A DNA stretch of 17,180 bases from an uncultured Burkholderiaceae bacterium. GTDB lineage: Bacteria > Pseudomonadota > Gammaproteobacteria > Burkholderiales > Burkholderiaceae. The position numbers and the translations under genes are program-made. The notes beneath the pieces are model-generated. The model had not been told where the DNA came from and searched no databases. It saw only the letters and a list, made by a program, of their open reading frames with translations. The DNA is taken from positions 1-17,180 of the forward strand of contig CALMCK010000095.1 in the NCBI GenBank assembly GCA_937862845.1, written 5' to 3'. Every line of letters begins with the position of its first letter. Position 1 is the stretch's first letter. Shown piece by piece: positions 14,750-17,180 of this stretch.

Positions 14750-15505
14750 ATGTTGCTTATTCCCGCGATTGACTTAAAAGACGGCCAATGTGTGCGCCTC
14801 GAACAGGGCGAAATGGAACGCGTGACGGTGTTCTCCGATGCGCCTGAGCAAATGGCGGCGCATTGGGTTGAGCAAGGTGCGCGGCGTTTGCATTTGGTCG
14901 ATTTGAACGGCGCGTTTGCAGGCAAACCTGTGAACAAAGACGCGATTGCGGCGATTTTAGACACCGTCGGTGACGACATTCCCGTGCAAATCGGTGGTGG
15001 CATTCGCGACCTTGAGACGATTGAGCGTTACATCGACATGGGGATTTCGTATGTCATCATCGGCACGGCGGCGGTGAAAAATCCGGGTTTTTTGCAGGAG
15101 GCTTGTTTGCAGTTTCGTGGCCACATCATTGTCGGACTCGATGCCAAAGACGGCAAGGCGGCGACCGATGGTTGGAGCAAAATCACGGGGCACGATGTCG
15201 GCGATTTGGCGAAAAAATACGAAGACTATGGCGTGAACAGCATCATTTACACCGACATCGGCCGCGATGGTATGTTGCAGGGGATTAACATCGACGCGAC
15301 GGTGAAACTCGCGCAAGCCTCGCGCATCCCTGTGATTGCATCGGGTGGTTTGACGAACTTCGATGACATCGACGCGCTGTGTGCGGTGGTCGATGAAGGC
15401 GTTGAAGGTGTGATTTGCGGCCGCGCGATTTATTCGGGCGATTTGGATTTTGCCGCCGCTCAGGCGCGAGCAGATGCATTGTTGGACGCGAAATCTAAAG
15501 CGTGA
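14750..15505 (+). CDS. hisA: ProFAR isomerase HisA
   Basis: HisA catalyses the Amadori isomerisation of ProFAR to PRFAR. The 251-residue TIM barrel has the catalytic pair Asp8 ([15 protein letters not shown]) and Asp131 ([17 protein letters not shown]), the phosphate-binding loops VQIGGGIRD and IASGGLTN, and [11 protein letters not shown]. Length and motifs are standard for the monofunctional enzyme. The ribosome binding site is weak (GAAAG before the ATG at 14750). A strong intrinsic terminator starts about 20 bases after the stop and closes the hisB-to-hisA block. Confidence 0.97.
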   Translation: MLLIPAIDLKDGQCVRLEQGEMERVTVFSDAPEQMAAHWVEQGARRLHLVDLNGAFAGKPVNKDAIAAILDTVGDDIPVQIGGGIRDLETIERYIDMGISYVIIGTAAVKNPGFLQEACLQFRGHIIVGLDAKDGKAATDGWSKITGHDVGDLAKKYEDYGVNSIIYTDIGRDGMLQGINIDATVKLAQASRIPVIASGGLTNFDDIDALCAVVDEGVEGVICGRAIYSGDLDFAAAQARADALLDAKSKA

Positions 15506-15525
15506 TGTGTGCTTGACGCTGAATG

Positions 15526-15551
15526 AAAAACGCGATTCGTCGCGTTTTTTT
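15526..15551. terminator. Bidirectional intrinsic terminator between hisA and the phosphodiesterase gene
   Basis: AAAAACGCGA (15526-15535) and TCGCGTTTTT (15540-15549) form a perfect 10-bp stem around the tetraloop TTCG. A T-run continues to 15551 on the plus strand, and the A-run at 15526-15530 gives a T-run on the minus strand. It can therefore stop both hisA and the convergent phosphodiesterase transcript. The stop codon of the latter (15550-15552) overlaps the end of the structure. Confidence 0.9.
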
Positions 15552-16434
15552 ACGTCTGCTGATCGAGCGATTGCGTATTGAATTGTGGCAGAAGTGCGAG
15601 CAGGACGTCGGGGCAGTTGGTTAAAATTCCATCGACGCGCCATGCGATGAGTTGGCGTGCGTGTGCGGCGTCATTGACCGTCCAACAGTTGAGGTATTTG
15701 TCGTTGGCGTGGCTGGTTTTAACGATGGCCGCGGTGACCTGTGCTGCGTCTATGTGCGCCGCGTCGTGTGCCAACTCGGCCATGATGGGCGCAGTGTTAA
15801 AGGCGGTGCTGTGGCTGAACAGCTGTGCCAGCACGATGTCTGGCATGGCGTGGGCGAATGCTTCGAGCGCGATGGGGTGGAAGCTCGAGACGATGAGAAA
15901 CCGAGCCAAATCAGGCGCGTCGAGCGCGACGTGGCGGATGCAGTCGGCGGTGTGCTGCGCGATGCGGCGCGCTTCGATTTCGATGGGCGAATTGGGCTGG
16001 CGTGTGAGCATGGGGCGGTCGGCGTTGGCACGCTCGGCTTGTTGCTCGGGGGTCTCGTCGTGCAGCTCTGTTTTGATTTCAATATTGATGAAGCCATGTG
16101 CAGGGCGGGCCCGCAAAACCGCTTCGAGGGTCGGGATGCGGGCATAGGCGTATACGTCGGCGAAATGAGAGCCTGCATCAAGCTGCTGTAAATCTGCCCA
16201 ATCATCATCGCGCACGCGTCCTGTGCCGTTGGTCAGCGTGTCCAGCGTGTCGTCGTGAAACACCACCACCACACCGTCGCGACTGCACTGTACGTCAAGC
16301 TCGATGCCGTGCGCACCCATTTGCCACGCCAGCTCAAAGGCGGCCATGGTGTTTTGCGGGCGATACGCCATCGCGCCACGGTGGGCGTAGATGAGGGTGC
16401 GTTGGCCGATGGGCGGGAGGGCGGTTTTGGGCAT
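15550..16434 (-). CDS. Glycerophosphodiester phosphodiesterase
   Basis: The enzyme class cleaves glycerophosphodiesters to glycerol-3-phosphate and an alcohol. The 294-residue TIM-barrel protein shows YAHRGAM (His18, Arg19), GIELDV (Glu45, Asp47), VVFHDDTL (His60), FINIEIKTE (Glu119, Lys121) and the C-terminal LNCWTVND and DGILTNCPD. These are the metal-binding and catalytic residues of the GDPD family. No signal peptide is visible, so it is likely a cytoplasmic UgpQ-like enzyme; it is longer than E. coli UgpQ (247) partly because of a polar insert around residues 124-147 (DETPEQQAERANADRP...). AGAG seven bases before the ATG supports the start. It lies opposite to the his genes and separates hisF from hisA. 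Confidence 0.94.
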   Translation of the reverse strand: MPKTALPPIGQRTLIYAHRGAMAYRPQNTMAAFELAWQMGAHGIELDVQCSRDGVVVVFHDDTLDTLTNGTGRVRDDDWADLQQLDAGSHFADVYAYARIPTLEAVLRARPAHGFINIEIKTELHDETPEQQAERANADRPMLTRQPNSPIEIEARRIAQHTADCIRHVALDAPDLARFLIVSSFHPIALEAFAHAMPDIVLAQLFSHSTAFNTAPIMAELAHDAAHIDAAQVTAAIVKTSHANDKYLNCWTVNDAAHARQLIAWRVDGILTNCPDVLLALLPQFNTQSLDQQT

Positions 16435-16463
16435 TTTGGCTCTTTTTGTTTGGTGCTTTGAGG

Positions 16464-16492
16464 GTTGTATTATTGTGCATTTGCGCTGTGAA
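16464..16492 (-). promoter_or_regulatory. Candidate promoter of the phosphodiesterase gene
   Basis: On the minus strand TTCACA (16492-16487; five of six to TTGACA) is followed after 17 bases by TACAAC (16469-16464; four of six to TATAAT). The expected start near 16457 leaves about 23 bases to the ATG at 16434. Confidence 0.4.
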
Positions 16493-16521
16493 AGTAAATG
16501 AATTTTGTCTGCAACAAGCGG

Positions 16522-16550
16522 TTATCAGGTGGCGTAAATACCCGTATAAT
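16522..16550 (+). promoter_or_regulatory. Sigma-70-type promoter of hisF
   Basis: TTATCA (16522-16527; four of six to TTGACA) and a perfect TATAAT (16545-16550) are 17 bases apart. Transcription would start near 16557, about 22 bases before the hisF ATG. This is the best promoter in the window and shows that hisF is expressed independently of the upstream his genes. Confidence 0.75.
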
Positions 16551-16578
16551 TGCATTTTATTTCCGTACAAAGAACACC

Positions 16579-17180
16579 ATGTTGACCAAACGCATCATCC
16601 CTTGCCTGGACGTGACCGCCGGTCGTGTCGTGAAAGGCGTGAATTTCGTCGAGCTGCGCGACGCGGGCGATCCGATTGAAATCGCCAAACGCTACAACAT
16701 GCAGGGCGCAGACGAGATTACTTTTCTTGACATCACGGCGACATCGGATGAGCGTGATTTGATTTTGCACATCATCGAGGCGGTCGCCGATCAGGTGTTT
16801 ATTCCGCTCACCGTCGGTGGTGGTGTGCGCGAGGTCTCGGATGTGCGCCGACTGCTCAACGCGGGTGCGGACAAAGTGGGCATTAACTCTGCTGCGGTGA
16901 GCAATCCTAAACTGGTGTTTGACGCGGCGGATAAATACGGCTCGCAAGCGATTGTTGTGGCGATGGATGCCAAACGTATTTCGGCCGATGGCGAAGCGCC
17001 ACGCTGGGAAATTTTCACCCACGGTGGTCGCCGTCCGACGGGCATTGACGCGATTGAGTGGGCGATTAAAATGAATGAACTCGGCGCGGGTGAGCTGCTG
17101 CTCACCAGCATGGATCGAGATGGCACGCGCAGCGGCTTTGACCTCGCACTCACGCGGGCGGTGTCGGATGCGGTGAGCAT
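16579..17180 (+). CDS. hisF: Imidazole glycerol phosphate synthase subunit HisF (partial)
   Basis: HisF is the cyclase subunit that uses ammonia from HisH to turn PRFAR into imidazole glycerol phosphate and AICAR. About 200 residues are present before the window ends; the full protein is usually near 255. The TIM barrel starts [22 protein letters not shown] with catalytic Asp11, then [39 protein letters not shown] with Asp130, and [15 protein letters not shown]. The T-A-G in C-L-D-V-T-A-G is the betaproteobacterial form. No strong Shine-Dalgarno is seen before the ATG. hisI and hisE would be expected to the right, outside the window. Confidence 0.96.
   Translation, partial: MLTKRIIPCLDVTAGRVVKGVNFVELRDAGDPIEIAKRYNMQGADEITFLDITATSDERDLILHIIEAVADQVFIPLTVGGGVREVSDVRRLLNAGADKVGINSAAVSNPKLVFDAADKYGSQAIVVAMDAKRISADGEAPRWEIFTHGGRRPTGIDAIEWAIKMNELGAGELLLTSMDRDGTRSGFDLALTRAVSDAVS

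Noticed and set aside
1..17180. CRISPR arrays, tRNA or rRNA genes
   Set aside because: No regularly spaced repeats and no tRNA- or rRNA-like sequence were seen anywhere in the window.

Overview
The window is a typical betaproteobacterial chromosome segment, most like the Burkholderiales. The core gene order ABC permease - ibaG - murA - hisG - hisD - hisC - hisB - marC - hisH - hisA - hisF is the order known from that class, and the HisF N-terminus carries the C-L-D-V-T-A-G form usual there. I cannot name a genus from the sequence. Coding density is high and most genes are moderately to strongly GC-rich.

Layout. Bases 1-1828 hold the end of an ABC-2 permease, ibaG (BolA family) and murA, all rightward. 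Bases 1981-5157 hold four rightward accessory genes: a YdcF/SanA-like DUF218 membrane protein, an SRPBCC lipid-binding-fold protein with a membrane anchor, a DHA2-type MFS efflux pump, and the zinc-ribbon protein YjdM/PhnA. An alpha/beta hydrolase follows on the minus strand (5186-6049). From 6240 the histidine pathway starts: hisG, a GST-fold protein, hisD, then a two-gene insert (dinD plus a HEPN/RES-type toxin-like gene), hisC, a 60-residue membrane protein on the minus strand, hisB, marC, hisH and hisA. A glycerophosphodiester phosphodiesterase lies on the minus strand between hisA and hisF, and hisF runs off the right edge.

How the genes work together. HisG, HisD, HisC, HisB, HisH, HisA and HisF cover most of the path from ATP + PRPP to histidine. 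hisI and hisE are not in the window and would be expected to the right of hisF. hisG is the short, catalytic-only form of about 211 residues, which normally needs a HisZ partner encoded elsewhere. The his genes are split into at least three transcription blocks by opposite-strand genes: hisG-to-hisC, hisB-to-hisA, and hisF onward. Promoter-like sequences sit before hisG and hisF, and a strong bidirectional terminator follows hisA.

The most unusual part is 8984-11160. A DinD homologue and an AT-rich gene for a HEPN/RES two-domain protein sit between hisD and hisC, in the same direction. The RES stop codon overlaps the hisC start by four bases, so a foreign-looking, toxin-like gene is apparently coupled in translation to a housekeeping biosynthetic gene. 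No Xre/COG5642-type antitoxin accompanies it. A perfect 28-bp palindrome lies inside dinD, and a perfect 10-bp tandem duplication carries the RES ribosome binding site. This pair is my best candidate for an undescribed SOS-linked or defence-like module.
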